A stretch of DNA of 64,000 nt from contig NZ_QEIH01000004.1 in assembly GCF_003260195.1 (NCBI RefSeq), forward strand, positions 1 to 64,000, given 5' to 3'. The stretch is from Lutibacter citreus. GTDB taxonomy: Bacteria > Bacteroidota > Bacteroidia > Flavobacteriales > Flavobacteriaceae. Positions 46,314 through 55,769 of the stretch are shown piece by piece. Each line of letters starts with the position of its first letter. Within the stretch, counting starts at the first letter, position 1. The position numbers were made by a program, and so were the translations under genes. The notes beneath the pieces were generated by a model. That model ran no database searches. It was not told where the DNA came from and saw nothing but the letters and a program-made list of their open reading frames with translations.

Positions 46314-49300
46314 TTACATTTCTTTAAATTCAATATTAGCCCATAAATTACCAACTTGTAATTCTAAGGCTTTTGAAAGATCTTCTTTAGCTAATTTAGT
46401 TTTACCTAACCCTTTATAGCCAAGACCTCTTGTTGTATATCCCATAGATTCTTTCACATTTTTATGGTCTTGTTTTCCAAAAATACTAAAAAACGCATGT
46501 TTATCTGCTTCCCTAGGTTTTAAGTACTCATTGGCTCCAACAATAAGATTTTTAAAAATAATGTTAGCTTCTTTCTTTTTATTTAGCTTTAAATAGCTTA
46601 AACCTTGATAATAATTCATGAAACCAACTTTATCTCCTTCAGAAATACTTCCAGAATTTATTTTAGAAGATATTGTATAAAACTTTTTCGCTTCTTTTTT
46701 GTTTTTAAGAGCTTCATTAGCCAATCCTAAATAATAATTAACTTGAATACTTCTATTTCCTGTTCTTGCATTTCCTGCAGATTCCAATGGAACATTGGCT
46801 TTTAAAAATTGTTCCAACGCTTTGGTATAATTTTTTTCATTATAAAACTTAATTCCAGAAGCTAAATGTGCATCTATAGTTAATTCTCTTACAGTAGAAT
46901 TTCCTTCTTTAAAACTAAATTGTTTCTCTTTTAAATATGAAACCGCTTTATCAGCTTCTCCTGCTAATGTTAATACTATCATTTGTCTTACAAAAGCATC
47001 GTCTCGTTTTTTAGCTATTTCATTTTTACCTTCAAACAAAGCCAATCTCGTTTCAATAGAATTGTTATTCAAATCATACAATTCATCTAATTCATTGTAA
47101 AAATTAGCATCGGTATCATTATATTTAAATGCGTTTTCGTAAGCTGAAATTGCCTTTTCAACTTCATTATTATGCTTATAATATCCCCATCCTAAATTTC
47201 TATGTGCCATAGCTAATTCAGGAGCGTTTATTACTGCTTTTTCCCAATATTTTATAGCTATTGATGGTTGTTTATCAAATAGTATATTTCCTAAATAATA
47301 ATTCGCTTTTATGTCTTTTGAATTGTATTCTAGTGCTTTCTTTAAAACTTTTACAGTTTCTAATCGAAAAGGAAAAATAGATTCCTCAGATAAAGATTGT
47401 GCTTTTTTAAAATAACTCTCTGCACTTTTTTTATTTCCAAATTTATCTTGAATAAAACCTAAATAGTAGTAAAAAATAGGATTCTCTCCTTTAAATCTTA
47501 ACATTACATTTTCTGACTCTTTATAAAGTCCTTCGTTAAAATACTCGACAGCTAATTCTAAATAATTTTGATCAAAATTGCGCATTGTTGTATTCAAATT
47601 CGTAAGATTTTTTTCAGCTTCAGAAGTATTTCCAGATTCATTAGCTATTAAATAAAGCTCATTGCCTATTCTAAAGTTTAAAGGATCAATTTCTTTTACT
47701 TTTTCTAAAGTTGTTTTGGCTCCATTAAAATCTCCTAATTTTCTTTGGATAGAGGCTTTTAAAGCAATTATTCTTGTATTTCTGTTATTGGTTGAAAGAG
47801 CTTCATTAATTTGATGTAATGCTTTTTTATAGTCTTTTTTTAGGCAAGAAATTTGTGCCAATTCAAAATATCCTGCTGTATGATAGGCATAATCCCAAGT
47901 TGCTCTATACAAAGTATCAATAGCTTCGTCATAAAGGTCTAACGCTTTTAAAGTTAAACCTTGTAAATACAACCCTTCGCCTGTTGATGGTCTTGTATAA
48001 TCTTTTGTTTGTCTTTTTATAGCTCTGCTAAAATGAGTTCTTGCTGAATTATAATCACCGCTTTTAAGTAAATTATTTCCAATAGCTATATTTGTTCTTG
48101 TATCATTGGGATCACGTTTTAAAACCTCATTATAATAAGACATAGCGCCACCATTATAAACCTTGTAAAATTGATCCATTCTACTACCAATTAAATACAA
48201 TTCTTCTATTGTTTTAACTTCTTCTGGATCTAATGGTGGTTTTACTTCTTCTGGAAGGTTTTTGCTCTTTTTCTTAACTTTAGGCTTATATGATAACAGT
48301 ATTTCATTAGAATCTAAATCTACCAATTCAGTATATAAATCTGTAATAATGTAATCATCTTTCAATTTTATTATTTTCGTAAAAGCTTTACCTGGTAAAA
48401 TTTCCATTTGCTTTTCTAATAAAATTTTATCTCCAGATTTCAATACAATTTTTGCATTCTTTACTTTTTGGGTTGAATGATAACCTAAGAAAAAAGTATT
48501 TTTATCTCTTTCTTCTAAATTAACCGCAGCATCTTTATTTGCATTTTTAAATCCTTCAATATCTCTAACAGGATACCAATAATGTTTCCATTTTTTAACC
48601 TCATAAGGTCTTATCCAAGAATAATCTGGCTGATTATCTGAAAATGCTCCAACCATAATCTCAACATATGGGCCACTTGTTGTTGTTAATTTAGCTTCAG
48701 TATTCTGACCAACTTTTCCTGATCCCCATTGCCATAATTTAGCTCCTTTAATTATATTATGATCTCCTATATGAACTGTTCCACTATTTTTACCGTGGTC
48801 ATAACCTCCGCTAAAATCTTCCTTTAAATCATGTGCAAAAAATGAAGCACGTTCTCTGGTATTTTTCCAATAACTTATATCTACGCCTTTTGTAAAATCT
48901 TGTTCTCTATAAACTTCTGTTGAAATAGGCCAGCGCGTAAATTGGTTTTTTTGATGATAGGTTGCAAACTCAACACTTGGAGGAAAAATAGTTTGAAAAT
49001 TTTCATTTGTATGTGCCGCTACATTTGCCCAATATAAAAAGTTATGTGTATATGGTGTTGCATTGTAAATTGTAACCTCTGCCTCAAAATAAGCTTTCCC
49101 AGGAGCAACAGTAACCCCAACATTCCATCTCATTCTATGTCTTGGTTCAGTTTCACCAACAAAAATAGTTTTGCTTCCATCATTATTTTCTTTTAAAGAA
49201 TAATCCATAGCCAAATATGTAGAAGCTCTATGATGATGCAAAACACACCATTCTATACCTCCTGAAGCCCAAGCCCCTGTCATCCCAATATTTGCAGGTT

Positions 49301-49673
49301 TTACTTCATTATTTTTATAAATGAAATTATAATTATTGGTTTTATCGGTTGCATAATAAAGCTTCCCTCCCATTTCTGGAGTTATGCAAAGTTTTATATA
49401 TTCATTTTCAAGTGTTAGAGCTTTCCATTTTTTATTTATTTGCTTATGTGAAAACTCATCGTTAGCGGCATTAGGATATATCATTCTTCGTGCGCCTTGA
49501 AAATTTCCATTATCAAAAAACATTGGAGCTTTTTCTGAAGGTAAAACCTCATAAGTTGGAAGTTCCCATAAGCTTTCAGTCATTTTAACTTGAGCAAAAA
49601 GACTTGAACTTAATATTGAAATAAAAAAAATTGAAAAAGCAGTTACTTTTCTAAATTGTACACTAATATTCAT
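46314..49673 (-). CDS. DUF5107 and TPR-repeat exported protein
   Basis: This 1119-residue precursor has a signal peptide (1 to ~27, ending LFAQ). Residues ~40-370 form the DUF5107 domain, a galactose-mutarotase-like beta-sandwich (MGGKLYYATDKTNNYNFIYKN, GGIEWCVLHHHR, YWANVAAHTNENFQTIFP). From about 480 to the C terminus there are 15 or more TPR-like repeats. The DUF5107/TPR combination is common in Bacteroidota and associated with carbohydrate metabolism, with no established biochemistry. The gene is divergent from a membrane-anchored HTH-like regulator (156-base shared control region), which probably controls it. Confidence 0.87.
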   Translation of the reverse strand: MNISVQFRKVTAFSIFFISILSSSLFAQVKMTESLWELPTYEVLPSEKAPMFFDNGNFQGARRMIYPNAANDEFSHKQINKKWKALTLENEYIKLCITPEMGGKLYYATDKTNNYNFIYKNNEVKPANIGMTGAWASGGIEWCVLHHHRASTYLAMDYSLKENNDGSKTIFVGETEPRHRMRWNVGVTVAPGKAYFEAEVTIYNATPYTHNFLYWANVAAHTNENFQTIFPPSVEFATYHQKNQFTRWPISTEVYREQDFTKGVDISYWKNTRERASFFAHDLKEDFSGGYDHGKNSGTVHIGDHNIIKGAKLWQWGSGKVGQNTEAKLTTTSGPYVEIMVGAFSDNQPDYSWIRPYEVKKWKHYWYPVRDIEGFKNANKDAAVNLEERDKNTFFLGYHSTQKVKNAKIVLKSGDKILLEKQMEILPGKAFTKIIKLKDDYIITDLYTELVDLDSNEILLSYKPKVKKKSKNLPEEVKPPLDPEEVKTIEELYLIGSRMDQFYKVYNGGAMSYYNEVLKRDPNDTRTNIAIGNNLLKSGDYNSARTHFSRAIKRQTKDYTRPSTGEGLYLQGLTLKALDLYDEAIDTLYRATWDYAYHTAGYFELAQISCLKKDYKKALHQINEALSTNNRNTRIIALKASIQRKLGDFNGAKTTLEKVKEIDPLNFRIGNELYLIANESGNTSEAEKNLTNLNTTMRNFDQNYLELAVEYFNEGLYKESENVMLRFKGENPIFYYYLGFIQDKFGNKKSAESYFKKAQSLSEESIFPFRLETVKVLKKALEYNSKDIKANYYLGNILFDKQPSIAIKYWEKAVINAPELAMAHRNLGWGYYKHNNEVEKAISAYENAFKYNDTDANFYNELDELYDLNNNSIETRLALFEGKNEIAKKRDDAFVRQMIVLTLAGEADKAVSYLKEKQFSFKEGNSTVRELTIDAHLASGIKFYNEKNYTKALEQFLKANVPLESAGNARTGNRSIQVNYYLGLANEALKNKKEAKKFYTISSKINSGSISEGDKVGFMNYYQGLSYLKLNKKKEANIIFKNLIVGANEYLKPREADKHAFFSIFGKQDHKNVKESMGYTTRGLGYKGLGKTKLAKEDLSKALELQVGNLWANIEFKEM

Positions 49674-49829
49674 ATTTGTCTAGTTGGTTTAATGGTTATT
49701 ATATCTGTTTGGTTACTTGTATCTCTTAAATTTAAAGGTTTTTGCTTTATAATTGCTTTTATTATTTATCCAAAATCTGTCCATTGTTTGTCCAAACTTT
49801 ATTCAAAGTTTTTTTTTACATTTGAGCTT

Positions 49830-51143
49830 ATGACTAACAGTAATGATTATTTAAAATATTGCTTACAAGAAGTTGAAAAAAAACTTAACTGGAAAAAGTC
49901 AATATTATGGAAAGATCCAGATTATACTAAATTATCTAAAGTCATATATAATGAATCTAATATTACTATAAGTACAAATACCCTAAAACGCCTTTTTGGA
50001 AAAATAAAATATTCTAAAGCTTACAACCCCCAAAAAGGGACTAAAGATGCTTTAACTAAATACTTGGGTTATGAAAATTGGGATGATTTTGTAACTAAAT
50101 ATAATCATCAAGATGTAGAATTAAATCTTAATAAGAAAACTACTAATTTAGTTCCAACAAAAATTAATTTCAAAAATATGGCTTACAAGTCTTTATTTTT
50201 TGTTGGAATAATTTTAATACTAATAACAATTTACTCATCACTTTACTCAAAAAATAGTAATAACATAATTGACCATTATACATTTGAACTAAAAGATTCA
50301 ATTTCTGAAGTTCCATTTACTGTCTCAATTAATTATGACCTTCAAAAGGTAAAATCTGATAGCATATATGCAAATTTCAATTATTTAAAATCCTATCTAG
50401 GGCTTCAAGTTGTTAAACTTAATAAATCGAAACATGTAAATAATTTTACTTATCAGATTCCTGGATATTATCAAATTGATCTAGAAATAGATAATAATCT
50501 TATTGAAAGAAAAAATATACTTGCAATGTCTGACGGTTGGGATTCACATATTTTACCAGAGAACCATAGGCAAGAAGGCTTTTGGCTAGATACTAAAATT
50601 GAATTAAATAATAAAAACGGCTATCTATACTTTAGTCCGGACAGCATAAAATCAAAAGGATTTGACACAAATTCGGTTTATTATGTTGCAAATAGATTAT
50701 TTAAAAAATTTGAGATTGATGGAGATAATTTCAAATTAGAAATGAAATTTAAAAACACAAAAGAACTGGGAGGTATTACGTGTTACGACTTTATTTTGAA
50801 CCTTGTTTGCGCTAACGAAACCAGCTCTATAAAATTAATGGAAGAAGGTTGTGGTAGATTTTCTGGTTTAAAAATGGGAGATTTAATTATAGAAGGTGTT
50901 GACAATGATCTTTCTTCCTTTAAAGTTGACACAAAAAATTGGAATATCTTAAATATTTTAGTTAAAAATAAAAAGGTTAAAGTTTCAATAAATAGTGAAT
51001 TAATTTATAATGGAAACTATAAAACTCCAAATGGAATGCTTGTAGGAATTGAAAATATCTTTAAAGGTTCAGGGATGGTTGACTATATAAAAATTGAAGA
51101 TTTAAAATCTCAAAAAGTATTCTTTGATGATTTTAAAAATTAA
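49830..51143 (+). CDS. Membrane-anchored HTH-like regulator with extracytoplasmic sensor
   Basis: The frame is open from 49656, but the first 58 residues overlap the DUF5107 gene start and lack domain character. The ATG at 49830 (TNSNDYLKYCLQEVEKKLNW) gives a 437-residue protein. Residues 1 to ~85 form an HTH-like domain common in flavobacterial membrane regulators (STNTLKRLFGKIKYSKAYNP, YLGYENWDDF). One membrane helix lies at about 120-138. The remainder is extracytoplasmic: an Ig/PKD-like module (about 150-230), then a concanavalin-like module (about 260-435, with FEIDGDNFKLEMKFKN, LEDLK, FFDDF). By topology it is a one-component system sensing a ligand outside the cytoplasm. Its divergent partner is the likely target. 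Confidence 0.7.
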   Translation: MTNSNDYLKYCLQEVEKKLNWKKSILWKDPDYTKLSKVIYNESNITISTNTLKRLFGKIKYSKAYNPQKGTKDALTKYLGYENWDDFVTKYNHQDVELNLNKKTTNLVPTKINFKNMAYKSLFFVGIILILITIYSSLYSKNSNNIIDHYTFELKDSISEVPFTVSINYDLQKVKSDSIYANFNYLKSYLGLQVVKLNKSKHVNNFTYQIPGYYQIDLEIDNNLIERKNILAMSDGWDSHILPENHRQEGFWLDTKIELNNKNGYLYFSPDSIKSKGFDTNSVYYVANRLFKKFEIDGDNFKLEMKFKNTKELGGITCYDFILNLVCANETSSIKLMEEGCGRFSGLKMGDLIIEGVDNDLSSFKVDTKNWNILNILVKNKKVKVSINSELIYNGNYKTPNGMLVGIENIFKGSGMVDYIKIEDLKSQKVFFDDFKN

Positions 51144-51425
51144 TTTATTGTAATAAAAATTTTATTTTCTCAAAGGTAAAAAGCCATTTAGGCATACCTC
51201 AATTTATCTTAATTACCCTAAATACTCAAATTGAGTATTGCTTTCCTTATTTCAAAATACTAATTTGCAATCTATTATATGTTAACTATTTAAGTAACAT
51301 ATACTATTCCTCAACTATAAACACTAAGTAAAGAAACCCCTATTTACTTATTAATAAAATGACGTCTCTGGTTTTGTACCAAAAAAATAAGACTAAAGTA
51401 ATTTACTAACTAAATATTAAAAAAC

Positions 51426-52361
51426 ATGAAAAAAATTATTCTAATTTTATTAATGATTTTTACGGTCATTTCTTATGCTCAAAAGAAAAAAAACGGAACC
51501 GTTTACAAAGAACACCCTGCTATAAATGTTGTTGAGGATATGATGAAAGCCTTTGTTGAAGGCGATGAAAACAAAGTTGCTTCTTACTTAGCAGAAGATT
51601 TTAAATCCTATAATGGCTCTAATGGAGATAAAGATGCAGAAGGAAGTACAAAAGATGATTTTAAAAATCAAGTATTATTTTGGAAGAAAAATGCTGCCTA
51701 CCTTACTATAAAAAGAACAAAGGAAGCATACCCAGACGCCATAGAATATAAAGATAGCGATAATGATGACAGTGTTTGGGTACAAACTTGGGTTGATGTG
51801 AAAGCAGTACATAAAAAATCTGGTGTAAAAATAGATATGCCTTTTCACCGATTGTACGTGGTTAATAAAGACAATAAAATTAAAACAATGATTAGTTATT
51901 ATGATGAATCTATTTATGATAAAATTGGAGCTAGTTTTGTTGAAAGAACAAATGGAACAATATATAATAACCACGAAAACATTAACAAAGTAAGAATACT
52001 TATTCAAGCATATGCCAATGATGATTATGAATTAGCATATACCTTTTATGATAAAGATGCACGTTTTAGTAATATCCATATGCTTCCTGGAAAATCAAAA
52101 ACTTTAGAAGAGTCTAAAGAAAATGATTTAAAATTCAAAGAAAAATATACAATTGAAAGTATAGATGTTAATGGATATCCAGATTACTTAAAATATGAAC
52201 TAGGTAATGGAAGTATTGTTCAATCTTGGTGGACTGTTAGATTAACAAGAAATAAAGACAAGAAAAAACTTGTTGTTCCAATATTATTCATTCATGATTT
52301 TAATGATAAAGGAATGATAACTCGTGAAATGGCATATTTCAGCCTTAAATTAATGGAATAA
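51426..52361 (+). CDS. Exported tandem NTF2-fold (SnoaL-like) protein
   Basis: This 311-residue protein has a signal peptide (1 to ~19, ending ISYAQ) and two NTF2-like domains in tandem: about 28-165 (VVEDMMKAFVEGDENKVASY, FKSYNG) and about 178-308 (NKVRILIQAYANDDYELAYTF, ARFSNIHML). The repeated pattern of helix, DDxxKVxxYxxxD and WWTV/WVQTW strands indicates an internal duplication. NTF2-fold proteins bind small ligands or catalyse simple reactions; nothing specific can be said. The gene is isolated, and the 280 bases before it contain no gene. Confidence 0.7.
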   Translation: MKKIILILLMIFTVISYAQKKKNGTVYKEHPAINVVEDMMKAFVEGDENKVASYLAEDFKSYNGSNGDKDAEGSTKDDFKNQVLFWKKNAAYLTIKRTKEAYPDAIEYKDSDNDDSVWVQTWVDVKAVHKKSGVKIDMPFHRLYVVNKDNKIKTMISYYDESIYDKIGASFVERTNGTIYNNHENINKVRILIQAYANDDYELAYTFYDKDARFSNIHMLPGKSKTLEESKENDLKFKEKYTIESIDVNGYPDYLKYELGNGSIVQSWWTVRLTRNKDKKKLVVPILFIHDFNDKGMITREMAYFSLKLME

Positions 52362-52390
52362 ATTTATACAACAATCACTAACTAAAATGT

Positions 52391-52418
52391 AAAAAGCGGG
52401 ACAATTGTCCCGTTTTTT
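52391..52418. terminator. Terminator between the NTF2-fold and nrdD genes
   Basis: CGGGACAATTGTCCCG is a perfect 16-base palindrome with an A-run before and a T-run after, placed between convergent genes ending at 52361 and 52449. Confidence 0.85.
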
Positions 52419-52448
52419 GTTCCCATTTTTATTCTATTTCAAATAATC

Positions 52449-54233
52449 CTATTCAACTTTACTAAGATGATAATACCTTTCTTTATGTTCTTCCTGTCTG
52501 TCTGAACTAAAATTAGATACGCGTTTTAAATAACCGATAACTCGCGTACCATAATCAATATTTTTAGAGCCACATTTACTACAACTTTGTAAGGTTCTTT
52601 TATCTATATTTTCACACTCATTGCAAATAGTTATTTTAATATTAAAACAAAAATAATTACACCCAACCAAAGCCGTTGCATGTATTAGCTTTAAAAATCC
52701 CTCTTTATTAGGTGCTTCTTCTAAGTTTAAATGTAATGCAGATCCGCCATCTAAATATTTAATAGTTTCTTTTCCATGTAATATTATTTTATCAAGCGTG
52801 TTTATTGAAGTGTCTTCAACTGGATAAAAATAAGAATTATAACATGCTCTTGAAACTGCCAAGCCATCTTCTTTATCCCATTTTGCATTTTTTACACCCA
52901 AATTTTCGGCAGGAACAAATTCTGTATTAAACATATAACCATATTTAATTTTGGCTTTTTTATTAGCTTCATAAATAACCCTTAATAAATTACTCACAAA
53001 ATCTTTATAAGGCTTGCTGTTTTTAGCTTTTATTCCAAAATACTCAGCAGCTTCTACCATTCCATTTATTCCAATAGTTAAAAACTGTTTGTCTAAAGAA
53101 ATAAAACCAGCATCATAAACAGGTAACATTCCGGCATCCTTATATTGTTCAATTAGCTTTCTATATGCAATTTGATACTTATGCATTTTCGCCACTTGAT
53201 CTTTAAGATTCTCACCTTTTTGAATTAAACGATTTATATTAATAGTAATCACATTTATAGAACCTGTTGAAACACCTCCTGCTCCTAATGAGTAACTAAA
53301 AGTATTATCGGTAATTTCATTTCTCAATCTGCAACAAGAAGCTAAACTATCTGCACTTTCAGATTGATATATAAAAAATGAATTCCCTTCGCTTAATTCT
53401 GTTGCACACATTTCAGCAAATTCATTATCAATAGGCTTCCCTTCTTTCACTAACATAGCTGCTGTCACAACAGGAAAAGTTAATACGGCTCGTTCTCTTT
53501 CTTTATTAAACCATTTCATAAAAAACTGTTGTAGCGTTTTTAAACTTTCCCATATAGGTTTTGACATATCTGGAAAAACAAAATCTCCAAACATACTTTC
53601 GAAATAGGATTGATCATATAACGAAACATTCCAAAAAACAGATTGATATCCTCTTGCGGCTGCAGGTTGGTTTATTGCATATACAGCATGTTGCAAGTGA
53701 TTTTCAACAGTTCTTAAATTGGTATTTAAATAGTCACTCCCAAAATCCTTACGCGCAAAATAATCAAAATACAATAAAAATTCTACCGTTGCCAATGCTC
53801 CCGCAAACTGTGAACTAATTGCAAAAACAAGATTTACAAATTCTCCACAATAACTTTCTAAATGTTGAGGAGCTTTGCTCTCACCTCCAAGTTTTGTTAG
53901 GCCATCAAACAAAAACGGATACATACTAATTGAGGTACAATAAGGTTTTAAAGAAGTTTCGTCATGAACATAAATTTCATGAGATTCTATTTGTCTAACG
54001 TATTCATCGCCTAATTCTTCACCAAATAATTCAACAATTTTATTTTTAACCAACTGTCTATTTACTTGTACATTAATATCTTTATTCAGTTCAGCTTCCA
54101 TGGTTGCAATGTTTTTAGATGAGACATTCGCGTTGGCATCCATTTTAGAACCATCAGCAGCATTATTAGCATTGATGTAATTATTAATAAATTCAATTTT
54201 TTTATCTACTTGTTCTTGATTTAATCTTACCAT
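52449..54233 (-). CDS. nrdD: Anaerobic ribonucleoside-triphosphate reductase (class III)
   Basis: This 594-residue protein has the class III glycyl-radical reductase core. The C terminus carries the zinc site (CNEC ... CSKC, about 539-557) and the glycyl-radical loop RVIGYLKR with Gly at about 567. Conserved substrate-loop Cys residues lie in SCCRLR and CTSISMYPFLFDG. The N terminus has no ATP-cone allosteric domain (most NrdD are ~700 residues with one). It reduces ribonucleotides to deoxyribonucleotides without oxygen and is activated by NrdG, encoded 4 bases upstream. The pair is preceded by a cobalamin riboswitch, which would switch it off when a B12-dependent reductase can be used. Confidence 0.95.
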   Translation of the reverse strand: MVRLNQEQVDKKIEFINNYINANNAADGSKMDANANVSSKNIATMEAELNKDINVQVNRQLVKNKIVELFGEELGDEYVRQIESHEIYVHDETSLKPYCTSISMYPFLFDGLTKLGGESKAPQHLESYCGEFVNLVFAISSQFAGALATVEFLLYFDYFARKDFGSDYLNTNLRTVENHLQHAVYAINQPAAARGYQSVFWNVSLYDQSYFESMFGDFVFPDMSKPIWESLKTLQQFFMKWFNKERERAVLTFPVVTAAMLVKEGKPIDNEFAEMCATELSEGNSFFIYQSESADSLASCCRLRNEITDNTFSYSLGAGGVSTGSINVITININRLIQKGENLKDQVAKMHKYQIAYRKLIEQYKDAGMLPVYDAGFISLDKQFLTIGINGMVEAAEYFGIKAKNSKPYKDFVSNLLRVIYEANKKAKIKYGYMFNTEFVPAENLGVKNAKWDKEDGLAVSRACYNSYFYPVEDTSINTLDKIILHGKETIKYLDGGSALHLNLEEAPNKEGFLKLIHATALVGCNYFCFNIKITICNECENIDKRTLQSCSKCGSKNIDYGTRVIGYLKRVSNFSSDRQEEHKERYYHLSKVE

Positions 54234-54237
54234 AGCT

Positions 54238-54687
54238 TTAATTTTTTATGAATAAATTATTTAATATTCTATTTGATTTAACTTCTATAAATTTTTGGTT
54301 TGTTATTGCGCTATCTAACCCTCCTAAATCAGGGTTCCAAGCCCCAATTTTCAACCAAGTTAAATGTTCTTGTAATTCGTACTTTATATCTTCTTCACCC
54401 GAATATAAGCACGTTTTAAAACCTTGTAATTGTGCGTTCTGTAAATACCCCAATAACTCCTTACAGTGCCATTCTCCTCCCATAAATAAAACTGTACTTG
54501 CAAAGCCTTTATATTTATTTAGAGTTGAATTAAATATGTTTTCGGTTAATAATTCTCCTGTTTTTTCATTCCACAAAAATGGAGAATGACAACCTTTGCA
54601 TTTTAATTTACAGCCACATATACTAAAGCAAATACTTATTTCTCCTGGTACTTCCTGAAATACTACTTGAATATTATAATAATTCAT
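54238..54687 (-). CDS. nrdG: Anaerobic RNR activating enzyme (radical SAM)
   Basis: This 149-residue protein has the radical-SAM motif C-x3-C-x2-C at CKLKCKGC (Cys26, 30, 33), followed by LFMGGEW (SAM-binding GGE) at about 70. The short length is typical of NrdG. It generates the glycyl radical on NrdD. It is the first gene after the cobalamin riboswitch, with nrdD 4 bases downstream. Confidence 0.93.
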   Translation of the reverse strand: MNYYNIQVVFQEVPGEISICFSICGCKLKCKGCHSPFLWNEKTGELLTENIFNSTLNKYKGFASTVLFMGGEWHCKELLGYLQNAQLQGFKTCLYSGEEDIKYELQEHLTWLKIGAWNPDLGGLDSAITNQKFIEVKSNRILNNLFIKN

Positions 54688-54829
54688 ATAACTAACCTTT
54701 GTTTAAAACAATAAAAAACTGAATCAATAACTGTTTATTGAAAATTTACTAATTTGTCAAAAAAAGCGACGATTATTCTAAAATTGAATAGTACGTATCA
54801 GTATCTTTTTTCCCGAAAGATTGACATTT

Positions 54830-55002
54830 TTGAATATGGCAGGTCTTCTGACTTACTCTTGTTTTTAGGTCTTCCCATCTTTTTACGGACAGTGACAAAA
54901 GAATTTAAAAACATTTTTTGAGCTTACAGCTGCGGGAACAGTTTAGGTTTTTCACCTAATTCCCATTTTAATCCTAACAATGTAATATTGCATTAGAACC
55001 AA
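54830..55002 (-). promoter_or_regulatory. Cobalamin (B12) riboswitch ahead of nrdG-nrdD
   Basis: On the minus strand the conserved B12-riboswitch pieces appear in order: a GGGAATTAGGTGAAAAACCTAAACTG hairpin region, TTCCCGCAGCTGTAA (B12 box), a GTCACTGT variant of GCCACTG, GATGGGAAGACC, and the 3' element AGTCAGAAGACCTGCC (54839-54854). The 3' end is ~140 bases before nrdG. Riboswitch control of the B12-independent reductase implies that the genome also carries a B12-dependent class II reductase (nrdJ); that is inference. Confidence 0.9.
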
Positions 55003-55139
55003 ATTCATGTGTAAAGATATAAATGAAATAAATACTAATTCATCTCATTTTAATTTTTTAATTAACCACTTATTAACAAAGTAAATTCATTTATTAAATT
55101 TACTTTCTAAAGGTTATTAAAAGATTCTATAATATTTTT

Positions 55140-55769
55140 TTATTTGTTTGAAAGAGTCAATCCTTCAAGTGCAAGAGCGTTATTTGGCTTGTTCATTAGT
55201 GCTTTTTGAAATAACAATTTTGCTTCTTTTTTTCTTCCTAATTGTAAATTACACCAAGCGTACATATACAATGAATCAAAATCAAATGGATATAAATCAG
55301 TTACTTTTTTAAAATATTCTATAGATTTATCGTACTGTTTTCTGTTATAATAAATTGTTCCCAAATAATACATTGCCTTGGTATTGTGATTTGAATTCTC
55401 CAAAATAGCATTATACATTTTTATAACTTCATCCCAATTTCCAATAGCTGAAAGCGGAAAAATATATCCAAACTTAGGTTCATCTGCATAAGGCATTAAA
55501 TCTATGGATTTATTATAAAAAGCTATTGATTCATTAAAATTCCCAGCCATGTAATTTAACCAGCCTAAACGTAAATTAGCTTCATAACTATCTTCAATAT
55601 AAATTTGCTTAATCTCATTAGCTGCTTCTTTAAAATCTCCGTTTGCCTCTAAAGTGTAACTTTTATTAAACGCTTCTTGAATAGATGAAAAATCTTCTTG
55701 CGCATAAATAAATTGTGAAATAACTAACAATAACATTCCAAATATGTACTTTCTTCCTAAATTTCCCAT
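55140..55769 (-). CDS. Exported TPR-repeat protein, last gene of the six-gene operon
   Basis: This 209-residue precursor has a signal peptide (about 1-23, ending FIYAQ) and four to five TPR-like helix pairs (for example EANLRLGWLNYMAGNFNESIAFYNKSI and TKAMYYLGTIYYNRKQYDKSIEYFKKV). It overlaps the upstream barrel gene by 13 bases, so it is translationally coupled. Its likely role is scaffold or interaction partner for the envelope components of this operon. No enzymatic motif is present. Confidence 0.8.
   Translation of the reverse strand: MGNLGRKYIFGMLLLVISQFIYAQEDFSSIQEAFNKSYTLEANGDFKEAANEIKQIYIEDSYEANLRLGWLNYMAGNFNESIAFYNKSIDLMPYADEPKFGYIFPLSAIGNWDEVIKMYNAILENSNHNTKAMYYLGTIYYNRKQYDKSIEYFKKVTDLYPFDFDSLYMYAWCNLQLGRKKEAKLLFQKALMNKPNNALALEGLTLSNK

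Noticed and set aside
49656-49829. 58-residue N-terminal extension of the membrane-anchored regulator
   Set aside because: It overlaps the start of the DUF5107 gene, and the conserved HTH-like domain begins right after the ATG at 49830.
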